DNA of 64,000 nt from an uncultured Sedimentitalea sp. (GTDB taxonomy: Bacteria > Pseudomonadota > Alphaproteobacteria > Rhodobacterales > Rhodobacteraceae). Both the position numbers and the translations under genes were made by a program. Shown here piece after piece: positions 52,397 to 60,835 of this stretch (within the stretch, counting starts at the first letter, position 1; each line of letters opens with the position of its first letter). The notes beneath the pieces were generated by a model. That model made no database searches, was not told the origin of the DNA, and worked only from the letters and a program-made list of their open reading frames with translations. The DNA lies in the NCBI GenBank assembly GCA_947504115.1, contig CANNGH010000004.1, forward strand, positions 62,001-126,000, given 5' to 3'.

Positions 52397-53236
52397 TCAG
52401 CGCTGCCCCCGCGCCATGAAGGCCAGCCGTTCGAACAGGTGCACGTCCTGTTCGTTCTTGAGCAATGCGCCGTGCAGCCGGGGCAGGGCGTTGGCCCCGT
52501 CGCGCTTCAGATCCTCGGCGGTCAGATCCTCGGCCAGCAGCAGTTTCAGCCAGTCCAGCACCTCCGAGGTGGAGGGCTTCTTTTTCAGCCCCGGCTGGTC
52601 GCGCAACTCGTAGAACTGGGTCAGCGCGGTGGTCAACAATGCGTCCTTGATGCCCGGATGGTGCACCTCGACGATCTTGCGCAGCGTCGCCTCGTCGGGA
52701 AAGCGGATATAGTGGAAGAAACAGCGGCGCAGGAACGCGTCGGGCAGTTCCTTTTCGTTGTTCGAGGTTATGATGACGATGGGGCGCTGTTTCGCCCGGA
52801 TCGTCTCGCCGGTCTCGTAGACGAAGAACTCCATCCGGTCGAGTTCCTGCAGGAGGTCGTTGGGAAATTCGATGTCGGCCTTGTCGATCTCGTCGATCAG
52901 CAGCACCGTCTTGCCCTCGGCCTCGAACGCTTGCCAGAGCTTGCCCTTGCGGATGTAGTTGCGCACGTCATGCACGCGCTCTTCGCCCAATTGGCTGTCG
53001 CGCAGGCGGCTGACGGCGTCGTATTCGTAAAGGCCCTGCTGCGCGCGGGTCGTCGATTTGATGTTCCATTCGATCATCGGCAGGCCCAGCGCCGTCGCCA
53101 CCTGGCGGGCCAGTTCGGTCTTGCCGGTGCCCGGTTCGCCCTTGACCAGCAGCGGACGTTCCAGCGTGACGGCGGCGTTGACCGCAATGGTCAGGTCGTC
53201 GGTCGCGACATAGTCCTCGGTGCCTTGAAATTTCAT
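52397..53236 (-). CDS. MoxR-family AAA+ ATPase
   Basis: A 279-residue MoxR-type ATPase. Walker A is GEPGTGKT at residues 33-40, Walker B VLLIDEIDKAD near 110, and sensor 1 IVITSNNEKELPDAF. The family C-terminal lid is present (YIRFPDEATLRKIVEVHHPG). It acts as a chaperone with a vWA partner, here the gene at 50908, and the small membrane protein lies between them. The start at 53236 is the only conserved one. Confidence 0.93.
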   Translation of the reverse strand: MKFQGTEDYVATDDLTIAVNAAVTLERPLLVKGEPGTGKTELARQVATALGLPMIEWNIKSTTRAQQGLYEYDAVSRLRDSQLGEERVHDVRNYIRKGKLWQAFEAEGKTVLLIDEIDKADIEFPNDLLQELDRMEFFVYETGETIRAKQRPIVIITSNNEKELPDAFLRRCFFHYIRFPDEATLRKIVEVHHPGIKDALLTTALTQFYELRDQPGLKKKPSTSEVLDWLKLLLAEDLTAEDLKRDGANALPRLHGALLKNEQDVHLFERLAFMARGQR

Positions 53237-53421
53237 GTTTTTTCAACCCTTGCCGTTACATGGTGCAGCGCGTGCCTTTGCCGGGCTTTTAGCGCGAACG
53301 CGACAGCTTTGTGTAGTGACAATCGCGAAACCCTCGGCTAGACGCTGCGGCAGTGAGAAGTCAAACGACCAAGGAAGTATTTGTAGTGTCAGACAATCTT
53401 GGCCAAAGTGAAGGATCGGGA

Positions 53422-53844
53422 ATGAAGCAGGACGTTTTCCTGCCGGACGATTACCGCCCGGCCGAGGACGAACCTTTCATGAACGAACGGCAGACCGAGT
53501 ATTTTCGGCGCAAGCTGTTGACGTGGAAGCAGGAATTGATGGCCGGAAGCCGCGATACGATCGAGGGGCTTCAGGACGGAACGCGAAATATCCCCGATGT
53601 GGCCGACCGCGCCTCGGAAGAGACCGACCGCGCGCTGGAACTGCGCACCCGCGACCGGCAACGCAAGCTGGTCGCCAAGATCGACGCGGCGTTGCGGCGG
53701 ATCGATGAGGGCGAATTCGGCTATTGCCAGGTGACCGGCGACCGGATCTCGCTCAAACGTCTGGATGCGCGACCGATCGCCACCATGACGCTGGAGGCGC
53801 AGGAACGTCACGAGCGGCGCGAAAAGGTGCATCGCGAGGACTGA
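53422..53844 (+). CDS. dksA: DksA-family RNA polymerase regulator with one cysteine
   Basis: A 140-residue DksA that binds the polymerase secondary channel and acts with ppGpp. The coiled-coil tip DVADRA (residues 59-64) keeps the DxxDxA residues. The globular part has FGYCQVTGDRISLKRLDARP and MTLEAQERHE: only one cysteine (Cys102) remains of the four zinc ligands, the other three positions being Thr and Ala. This zinc-independent form is, as I recall, seen in Rhodobacter relatives. ATG 53422 has AAGGA upstream; a longer GTG start is possible. Confidence 0.9.
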   Translation: MKQDVFLPDDYRPAEDEPFMNERQTEYFRRKLLTWKQELMAGSRDTIEGLQDGTRNIPDVADRASEETDRALELRTRDRQRKLVAKIDAALRRIDEGEFGYCQVTGDRISLKRLDARPIATMTLEAQERHERREKVHRED

Positions 53845-53926
53845 ACCGGTGCGATGCCGCCGGGTGATGTGCCGATTGCGCCGGGGCTGCCGCTCCGGCG
53901 TTGTTGTTTGAGGAACGGGGAACGCG

Positions 53927-55099
53927 GTGACGCTTGCGCATCTCGATGTGATCGTGATCGGGGCCGGGATCGGCGGGTTGGCGGCGGCGCTGGCGTTGCG
54001 CGCGCACGGCGCGTCGGTCACGGTTCTGGAGCAGGCCGATTCGATTGCCGAAGTGGGCGCGGGATTGCAGATAAGTCCCAACGGGTTGGCCGTGCTGCGG
54101 GCGCTCGGGCTGGAGACGGGGCTGGCGCGCGATGCGGTACGCGGGCAGGCCGTGGTGTTGCGCGATCACGCGCGCGGGCGCGAGGTGCTGCGGCTGGATC
54201 TGACCCGGCTGGCACCGGAACAGCCGTATTATTTCGTCCATCGCGCCGATCTGATCGACCTGCTGGCCGAGGCGGCGCGGGGTGCCGGGGTGCAAATCCG
54301 CCTGTCGCAGAAGGTGGAACAGGTGGCGACCGGGCCGCGTCCTTTGGTCGATCCGGGCGCGGGCGCGCGGACGGAGGCGGATCTGGTCGTCGGGGCGGAC
54401 GGGCTGCATTCGGTTGCGCGGAGAACGCTGAACGGTGCGGATCGACCGTTCTTCACCGGGCAAGTCGCGTGGCGGGCTGTGGTGCCGAATGTCGCGGGTC
54501 TGGCATCCGAAGCGAACGTGTTCATGGGACCGGGACGGCATCTGGTGGTCTATCCGCTGCGCGGCGGCGATCTGGTCAATATCGTGGCGGTGCAGGAACG
54601 TGCGGCCTGGGCCGGCGAGGGCTGGCATCATCGCGACGACCCCGACAACCTGCGCGCGGCGTTCGCCGGGTTCGGCGGGCCCGCCGCCGATCTGCTGGCC
54701 CAGGTCGGGGAGGTCGGGGTATGGGGGCTGTTTCGCCATCCGGTCGCGCCGTGCTGGCAGCGGGGCGGCGTCGCGTTGTTGGGCGATGCGGCCCATCCGA
54801 CGCTGCCCTTCATGGCGCAAGGGGCAAACATGGCGCTTGAGGATGCCTGGGTGCTCGCCGATTGCCTGGCCGGCGCCGCCGGGGATGTCGCGGCCGCCTT
54901 GCCCGCCTATCAGGCGCGCCGGCACGCGCGCGCGGCGCGGATCGTCGCGGCGGCAAATGGCAATGCCTGGAAGTATCATCTGCGCGCGCCCTTGCGCGGG
55001 CCGGCGCATCTGGCGTTGCGGCTGGGCGGATTGCTGGCGCCGGGGCGGATGGTGCATCAATTCGACTGGCTTTATGGCCATGACGTCACCGCGCGTTGA
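53927..55099 (+). CDS. FAD-dependent aromatic hydroxylase (salicylate/3-hydroxybenzoate type)
   Basis: A 390-residue group A flavoprotein monooxygenase. The FAD ADP-binding fold is VIVIGAGIGGLAAALALRAH (about 8-27). The DG motif is VVGADGLHSVARRTLNG (about 153-169). The second FAD motif is LLGDAAHPTLPFMAQGANMA (about 285-304). It resembles 3-hydroxybenzoate 6-hydroxylase or salicylate hydroxylase. The substrate is unknown, and no ring-cleavage gene is beside it. GTG 53927 follows GGGGAACGC. A dispersed repeat follows the stop. Confidence 0.85.
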   Translation: MTLAHLDVIVIGAGIGGLAAALALRAHGASVTVLEQADSIAEVGAGLQISPNGLAVLRALGLETGLARDAVRGQAVVLRDHARGREVLRLDLTRLAPEQPYYFVHRADLIDLLAEAARGAGVQIRLSQKVEQVATGPRPLVDPGAGARTEADLVVGADGLHSVARRTLNGADRPFFTGQVAWRAVVPNVAGLASEANVFMGPGRHLVVYPLRGGDLVNIVAVQERAAWAGEGWHHRDDPDNLRAAFAGFGGPAADLLAQVGEVGVWGLFRHPVAPCWQRGGVALLGDAAHPTLPFMAQGANMALEDAWVLADCLAGAAGDVAAALPAYQARRHARAARIVAAANGNAWKYHLRAPLRGPAHLALRLGGLLAPGRMVHQFDWLYGHDVTAR

Positions 55100-55112
55100 C
55101 AGGTCGGGCTGA

Positions 55113-55164
55113 CGAGGGGCGCTGCCCCTCGCGCTCCCCGGGGTATTTTCAACCAGAAAGAAGC
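55113..55164 (+). repeat. Dispersed intergenic repeat, copy 7
   Basis: CGAGGGGC-GCT-GCCCCTCG hairpin, GCTCCCCGGGGTATTTTC and CCAGAAAGAAG. It fills the gap between the convergent monooxygenase and exonuclease III genes and nearly equals copy 5. Confidence 0.7.
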
Positions 55165-55175
55165 ACGATCGGCGC

Positions 55176-55955
55176 TTATACGGCGAGGTCGATCCAGACC
55201 GGCACATGATCGGACGGCTTTTCGCGGCCGCGGATGTCCGAATCGATCTGGACGTCGCGCAGGCGGTCGGCGGCCTGCGGGGTCAGCAGGATGTGATCGA
55301 TGCGGATACCGTCATTGCGCCGCCAGGCTCCCGCCTGATAATCCCAGAACGTGTAATGCCCCGGCCCCTGCATGCGGGCGCGCAGCGCGTCTGTGTAGCC
55401 AAGGTTGACGATCCGGCGGAACGCCGCGCGGCTTTGCGGCAGGGCGAGCGCGTCCTTGTGCCAGGCTTCGGGGCGGGCTGCGTCCTCGTCCTGCGGGATC
55501 ACGTTGAAGTCGCCCGCGAGCAGGGCCGGTTCCTCGGCCGTCAGAAGGTCGGCGGCGCGGGCCTGCAGGCGCTCCATCCATGCGAGCTTGTAGTCGTATT
55601 TCGGCCCCGGGGCCGGATTGCCGTTGGGCAGGTAGAGATTGCAGACGCGCAAGGCGCGTTCGCCCACCACCGTCGCCTCGATCCAGCGGGCCTGTTCGTC
55701 GTCATCGTCACCGGGCAGGCCGCGGCGCACATCCTCGAGCGGGAGTTTCGACAGGATTGCCACGCCGTTGAACGATTTCTGGCCGTGGGTGGCAACATCA
55801 TAACCGCGATCCTCGAACAGTTCGCGGGGAAAGCCTTCGTCGACCGACTTGATTTCCTGCAGCAGCACGATGTCGGGATCGGCTTCGTCCAGCCAGTCGG
55901 TCAGGGCACCGGCGCGGGCCTTGATGCCGTTGATGTTGAAGGTGGCGATTTTCAT
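55176..55955 (-). CDS. xthA: Exodeoxyribonuclease III (AP endonuclease)
   Basis: A 259-residue exonuclease III-type AP endonuclease for base-excision repair. It shows MKIATFNINGIKARAGALTD, LLQEIKSVDE (catalytic Glu, about 33-42), LAGDFNVIPQDEDAA (catalytic Asp/Asn, about 145-159) and SDHVPVWIDL at the end (catalytic His). ATG 55955 with GGAG upstream is preferred over a start 3 codons earlier. Cytoplasmic. Confidence 0.95.
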   Translation of the reverse strand: MKIATFNINGIKARAGALTDWLDEADPDIVLLQEIKSVDEGFPRELFEDRGYDVATHGQKSFNGVAILSKLPLEDVRRGLPGDDDDEQARWIEATVVGERALRVCNLYLPNGNPAPGPKYDYKLAWMERLQARAADLLTAEEPALLAGDFNVIPQDEDAARPEAWHKDALALPQSRAAFRRIVNLGYTDALRARMQGPGHYTFWDYQAGAWRRNDGIRIDHILLTPQAADRLRDVQIDSDIRGREKPSDHVPVWIDLAV

Positions 55956-56226
55956 CAGGAACACTCCGGGCGGGCGATGCAGGGGCGATCTATCGCCGAT
56001 GCGGAGGCGCGGGGCAAGGAACTGCGTGCAGTTTCAGGCGCGGGCCGGATCCGCACCGCGCGCCCCGGCGGAATTCGGTCGAGGCCGGGATGCGGCGCGA
56101 TTTTGCCGAACCGCGTAAGATTTTACTCAACCTTAGAGAGAAAATGTGTTTCAAACTAACCTGTAGAATGCAAGCGTAACGGCGGAAACGGGCGATCAGC
56201 GAGCGCCATTTGCAAAGGACTGCGCA

Positions 56227-57303
56227 GTGTCGAATGTCATCCGCCTGAATGTCGCGTCCCGGTATTCGTGCGCCAGCGCCCGTCGCGCGGCATTGATCGC
56301 CGGGTTCGCGCGGCATCGGCGCGCGCCCCAGGATATGTTCTGGCTGAAGGAAAACGCGGCATTGCTGCGTGTTCTCGAGGCGACGGGCGCGATGCCGGAC
56401 CTTGCGGCACTTGCCCCGCATGAGGCGTTCTATGCGACGGTCGAAAAGCGGCTCGGGTTTTTTCCGCATCATTACCGGTTCCTGCTGTCGATCTGCCTTG
56501 ATCTCGAGGATCTGGGCCTGCACGGGCGCAAGGGTGAAATCCTGGCGCATTGGGTCGCGCGCCAGGGATGGGCCGACGGCGAAATATCGGATCTTCACCG
56601 GCTTGAGGCGCGGCGCCTGCTGCTGCGGCGCGGCATCGACCCGCTGCCGGAGGATGACGGTCTGGAGGACAGGGTGCGGGCGTTCATCGACCGCAGCGAA
56701 ACCTTTGCCGTACCCGACCGCCGTGCCGCGCGCGATCTTGTGCGCATCGTGTTTCACCTCAGCGGATACGGGCGGCGCGATGCGGGGTTGAGCGAGGCGG
56801 CCAAGACCAGTCTCGAATTCGCCGCAATCGGGGCCTATCTGGACCAGAACGCCAGCCTGCTGGCGGAAATCTGCATTGCGCAACGCTATGGCGGCGTTCA
56901 GCCTTCGCCGATCTGGGAGAATTGGCTGGAACGGGAAACCAGCCGTTTCGTCATCCGCGCCAATCACCAATCTGTACTGCACGATGAATATCACGGCTAT
57001 CTGGCCTGCAATTGGCTTTTGTCGATCTCGGGACGCGCGGCTTTCGTCAACGAGACCGGCGAGGGGGGCATGGCGTTTTATCGCGGCGCACCTTCCGCGG
57101 GGCCGCTGCGTGAAATCACGGAATACATGTATCGCATGGCGGATGCGCGCAGCGGTGACTGGAGCGTCATGCGCCCTCAGGTCCGCGCAATCCTGACAGA
57201 GACCGGCCATCACATCCTGACCCAGGCCGAGCGAAGCAGCACGAAATTCCCGGCGTTCTTTGCCGATTTCGCCCGCACCGGCTTGTGCGGGGTGGCGCTG
57301 TGA
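56227..57303 (+). CDS. Orphan helical protein (DUF6902-like)
   Basis: A 358-residue soluble protein, mostly alpha-helical, Arg-rich N-terminus (ARRAALIAGFARHRRAPQ). Notable segments: FYATVEKRLGFFPHHYRFLL (about 69-88), LVRIVFHLSGYGRRDAGL, ENWLERETSRFVIRANHQSV and SVLHDEYHGYLACNWLLSI. From memory it fits a Rhodobacteraceae family (DUF6902). No catalytic motif is evident. GTG 56227 is the start. The upstream 270 bases end in an AT-rich stretch (56100-56180) that may hold its promoter. It converges on erpA with a 6-base gap. Confidence 0.6.
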   Translation: MSNVIRLNVASRYSCASARRAALIAGFARHRRAPQDMFWLKENAALLRVLEATGAMPDLAALAPHEAFYATVEKRLGFFPHHYRFLLSICLDLEDLGLHGRKGEILAHWVARQGWADGEISDLHRLEARRLLLRRGIDPLPEDDGLEDRVRAFIDRSETFAVPDRRAARDLVRIVFHLSGYGRRDAGLSEAAKTSLEFAAIGAYLDQNASLLAEICIAQRYGGVQPSPIWENWLERETSRFVIRANHQSVLHDEYHGYLACNWLLSISGRAAFVNETGEGGMAFYRGAPSAGPLREITEYMYRMADARSGDWSVMRPQVRAILTETGHHILTQAERSSTKFPAFFADFARTGLCGVAL

Positions 57304-57309
57304 ACCGGG

Positions 57310-57633
57310 TTACATCGAGAACGAGGTGCCGCAGCCGCAGGACGACGACGCGTTCGGGTTCTCGATCACGAAACGCGCACCGATCAGTTCTTCGGTAAAG
57401 TCGATCACCGCATTTTCCAGAAACGGCAGCGACACGGAATCCACGACCACCTTCTGGCCTTGTCCTTCCAGCACCAGATCGTCATCCCTTGGCTGATCCA
57501 GAACGATATCGTACTGAAAGCCGGAACAACCGCCGCCATCGACGGCGATGCGCAGCGCCTGTCCCTGATCCTGCGCGCCGATCTCGGCGAGACGGGCGAA
57601 CGCGCGGTCGGTGACTTTGGGGGGCAGGTTCAT
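57310..57633 (-). CDS. erpA: Iron-sulfur cluster insertion protein, A-type carrier
   Basis: A 107-residue A-type scaffold/carrier that delivers [4Fe-4S] clusters. The three ligand cysteines are in GGGCSGFQYDI (about 35-45) and SSSCGCGTSFSM at the C-terminus. The opening LPPKVTDRAFARLAEIG and GARFVIENPNAS are typical of ErpA/HesB. The start at 57633 gives the normal length; an upstream ATG adds 30 unrelated residues. It is divergent from dgt across 102 bases. Confidence 0.93.
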   Translation of the reverse strand: MNLPPKVTDRAFARLAEIGAQDQGQALRIAVDGGGCSGFQYDIVLDQPRDDDLVLEGQGQKVVVDSVSLPFLENAVIDFTEELIGARFVIENPNASSSCGCGTSFSM

Positions 57634-57735
57634 CGAGGGGCCTCCGGATCGGATCAAATCGCAACGGCACCGGTTACATTGCGGCGCGTCCTGCAATATA
57701 GACCTCTTGAGGGCAGGCAACAAGGATCAGGCCAG

Positions 57736-58911
57736 ATGCGGGCGAAATATGCTGCCGACCCGGACCGCAGTCGCGGCCGGTTGGTGGACGAAGAGGAAAG
57801 TCATTTCCGCTCCTGTTTCCAGCGCGACCGCGACCGGATCATCCATTCCAGCGCGTTCCGGCGTCTGAAACACAAGACACAGGTCTTCGTCGAACACGAG
57901 GGCGATTATTTCCGCACCCGTCTGACCCATTCCATCGAGGTGGCGCAGGTCGCGCGCACGATCGCCGGGGCGCTTGCGCTCAATTCGGAACTGACCGAGG
58001 CCGTCGCGCTGGCGCATGATCTGGGGCACACGCCTTTCGGCCATACCGGCGAGGACGCGCTGTCCGAGTTGATGGCGCCTTATGGCGGGTTCGATCACAA
58101 CGCACAGGCGATCCGCATCGTCACCGCGCTGGAGCGGCATTATGCGGGGTTCGACGGGCTGAACCTGACATGGGAGACGCTGGAGGGCATCGCCAAGCAT
58201 AACGGGCCGGTCACGGCGCCGATCCCCTGGGCGCTGGCCGAATACGATGCGCGCCACGATCTAAAACTGCACAGCCATGCCAGCGCCGAGGCGCAGGTGG
58301 CCGCGCTGGCCGATGACATCGCCTATAACAACCACGATCTGCATGATGGCCTGCGCGCGGGATTGTTCACCACGGACGAACTGGTCCGGCTTCCGCTGCT
58401 GGAGCGCTGCTTTGGCGATGTGGATCGCGCCCATCCCGATCTCGATCCCTATCGCCGCCAGCACGAGGCTTTGCGGCGGTTTTTCGGCTTTCTGGTCGAG
58501 GATGTGATCGCCCTGTCGCGGGACAATCTGGCGGCGTTGGCCCCACGCGACGTGGCCGATATCCGCAATGCCGGGCGGCCCGTGGTACGGTTTTCGGACG
58601 AGGTCTGGAGCGATCTGCAACAGGTCCGCCGGTTTCTGTTCGATCGCATGTACCGCGCGCCCACCGTGGTCGAGATGCGCACGCAGGTCACGCATATCCT
58701 GCGCGATCTGTTCCCGCTGTTCATGGGCCAGAGCGATCTGCTGCCGAAACAATGGCGCCACGCTGTCGAACGGGCCGCGGACAAGACCGCGTTGGCGCGT
58801 ATCGTCTGCGATTATATCGCAGGCATGACCGACCGCTTTGCGCTGCAGGAACATGCGCGCCTGTGCGGCGGCGGGCCCGTGCCGGATCGCGGAACCCCAC
58901 CGCATGGATAG
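57736..58911 (+). CDS. dgt: dGTPase (deoxyguanosinetriphosphate triphosphohydrolase)
   Basis: HD-domain enzyme hydrolysing dGTP to deoxyguanosine and triphosphate. The 391 residues carry the HD motif residues in FRTRLTHSIEVAQVARTI and AHDLGHTPFGHTGEDALSEL (about 65-105), and a distal ADDIAYNNHDLHDG (about 195-208) with the fourth metal ligand. The opening SRGRLVDEEESHFRSCFQRD and SSAFRRLKHKTQVF are characteristic. ATG 57736 follows AAGGATCAGGCC. argS lies farther downstream, a pairing common in alphaproteobacteria. Confidence 0.94.
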   Translation: MRAKYAADPDRSRGRLVDEEESHFRSCFQRDRDRIIHSSAFRRLKHKTQVFVEHEGDYFRTRLTHSIEVAQVARTIAGALALNSELTEAVALAHDLGHTPFGHTGEDALSELMAPYGGFDHNAQAIRIVTALERHYAGFDGLNLTWETLEGIAKHNGPVTAPIPWALAEYDARHDLKLHSHASAEAQVAALADDIAYNNHDLHDGLRAGLFTTDELVRLPLLERCFGDVDRAHPDLDPYRRQHEALRRFFGFLVEDVIALSRDNLAALAPRDVADIRNAGRPVVRFSDEVWSDLQQVRRFLFDRMYRAPTVVEMRTQVTHILRDLFPLFMGQSDLLPKQWRHAVERAADKTALARIVCDYIAGMTDRFALQEHARLCGGGPVPDRGTPPHG

Positions 58912-58956
58912 ACGTTCAAAGGCGAAACACGCCCGCACCGGGCAGGGGGACAGGAC

Positions 58957-60783
58957 ATGGCAGTGACCGAAACGGCGGGCATGTCGCCTGTCATGGCTTT
59001 TGCGTTGGTTGGCGCGCTCGGGGTGGGTTCGCAATGGCTGGCGTGGAAACTGCGCCTGCCGGCCATCGTGCTGATGCTGGCAGCCGGTCTGATCGTGGGG
59101 CCGGGGCTGGGGCTATTCGACCCGGCGCGCGATATCGGGCCGCTGGTGGCGCCGATGATCTCGATCGCCGTGGCGATCATCCTGTTCGAAGGCGGCCTGA
59201 CGCTCAACTTCGGTTCGCTGCGCGACGCCGCCAAGGGGGTGCGCCGCCTGGTGCTGATCGGCGCGCCGCTGGGCTGGCTGCTTTCGGCGGCGGCGCTGCA
59301 TTGGATCGCGGGGCTCAGCTGGCCCAGTTCGGCGGTATTCGGCGGCATCATGATCGTGACCGGCCCGACGGTGATCGCGCCGCTGCTGCGTCAGGCGCGG
59401 CTGAAACGCCGACCCTCCGCGCTGCTGCAATGGGAAGCGATCGTCAACGACCCGGTCGGCGCGCTGGCCGCCGTTCTCGCGCTCGAGGTGGTCCTGGTGA
59501 TGCAGACCACCGAAACGCGGGGCGAGGCGATCTGGGATCTGGGCATCGGCATCGGCTTCGCCACATTGCTGGGGCTTGCTTCGGGCGCCGGGCTGGCATG
59601 GGCGTTTCAGCGTGCGAAGGTGCCGGAATACATGAAGGTGCCCGTGCTGTTCGTCGTCCTGCTGGTGGTCTTTGCCGTATCGGATTTCGTGCTGCACGAA
59701 AGCGGGCTGCTGGCTGTGACGATCATGGGGTTGTGGATCGCGAATGCCGATCTGCCCAGCTTTACCGAACTGCGCCGGTTCAAGGAACATGCCACGATCC
59801 TGCTGGTTTCGGGCGTCTTCATCCTGCTGGCTGCGGGAACCAGTCTTGCCACGCTTGAATTGCTGGACTGGCGCGCGATGCTGTTCATCGTCGTGGTCGT
59901 ATTCGCGGTGCGCCCGGCAACGGTGCTGATCGCGCTGGCCTTCAGCAATGTGCCGTGGAAGGAACGGTTGCTTGTCGCGCTGACGGGCCCGCGCGGCGTC
60001 GTGCTGGTGGCGGTGGCGGGCCTGTTCGGCGAGCGGCTGGTGGCGCAGGGGATCGACGATGCCGCGCTGATCGCGCCGCTGGCCTTCGCGCTGGTGGCGG
60101 CCACGGTGGTGCTGCACGGCTTCACGCTGACACCAATGGCACGCGCGCTGGGCGTCACCGCCAGCGAAACGCCCGGTATTCTGATCGTGGGGGGATCGGC
60201 CTGGTCGGTTGCGCTGGGCGAGGTGCTGGAAAAACTGGACCTGCCGGTGCTGATCGCCGATCCCAACCACGCCCATCTGCGCGCTGCCCGCCGTGCCGGA
60301 TTGGCCAGCTATTTCGGCGATATCCTGTCCGAGGCCGCCGAACATTCCCTGGATTTCGTGCGTTACCAGAAGGTGATCGCAGCCACCGACAACGATGCCT
60401 ACAACACGCTGGTCTGCACCGATCTGGCCCCCGATTTCGGGCGCGAGAACGTGTTTCAGCCCGCGGCCATCCGGCGGGACACGCGCCGCCATGAATTGCC
60501 GGCCTCCTTGGGCGGGCGGACATTGCGTGGCAAGCTGTCCCATTTCGAGGCCAATGGCCGCATCCATGCCGGCTGGCATTTCCGCGTTACCGGCCTGAGC
60601 GAGGAATTCACGCTGGACGACTGGCTGGACAAGAACCCCGAGGCGCTGCCGGTGGCCGAATATGACGGCACCGCCGGGCTGCGTATTCTGGACCATGATG
60701 CGCAACTCAAGGCCGAGCCGGGCGAACAGATGATCGCGCTTTATCCGCCCGAACCACCGGACGAGACGGCGCCGCGCCATTGA
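58957..60783 (+). CDS. Na+(K+)/H+ antiporter with TrkA-N domain (CPA1)
   Basis: A 608-residue transporter. About 12 membrane helices fill residues 1-400, including [20 protein letters not shown], the ion-site region [20 protein letters not shown] (about 73-92) and [22 protein letters not shown]-terminal nucleotide-binding domain (about 405-520) has [20 protein letters not shown] and [13 protein letters not shown]-type contacts. It extrudes Na+ or K+ in exchange for protons. The 45-base gap to dgt suggests a shared transcript. Confidence 0.88.
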   Translation: MAVTETAGMSPVMAFALVGALGVGSQWLAWKLRLPAIVLMLAAGLIVGPGLGLFDPARDIGPLVAPMISIAVAIILFEGGLTLNFGSLRDAAKGVRRLVLIGAPLGWLLSAAALHWIAGLSWPSSAVFGGIMIVTGPTVIAPLLRQARLKRRPSALLQWEAIVNDPVGALAAVLALEVVLVMQTTETRGEAIWDLGIGIGFATLLGLASGAGLAWAFQRAKVPEYMKVPVLFVVLLVVFAVSDFVLHESGLLAVTIMGLWIANADLPSFTELRRFKEHATILLVSGVFILLAAGTSLATLELLDWRAMLFIVVVVFAVRPATVLIALAFSNVPWKERLLVALTGPRGVVLVAVAGLFGERLVAQGIDDAALIAPLAFALVAATVVLHGFTLTPMARALGVTASETPGILIVGGSAWSVALGEVLEKLDLPVLIADPNHAHLRAARRAGLASYFGDILSEAAEHSLDFVRYQKVIAATDNDAYNTLVCTDLAPDFGRENVFQPAAIRRDTRRHELPASLGGRTLRGKLSHFEANGRIHAGWHFRVTGLSEEFTLDDWLDKNPEALPVAEYDGTAGLRILDHDAQLKAEPGEQMIALYPPEPPDETAPRH

Positions 60784-60835
60784 CGCGCGCCGCGCCCGTG
60801 TTAAACCGCCCGGATCAACCGAAAAGGACCGTGCG

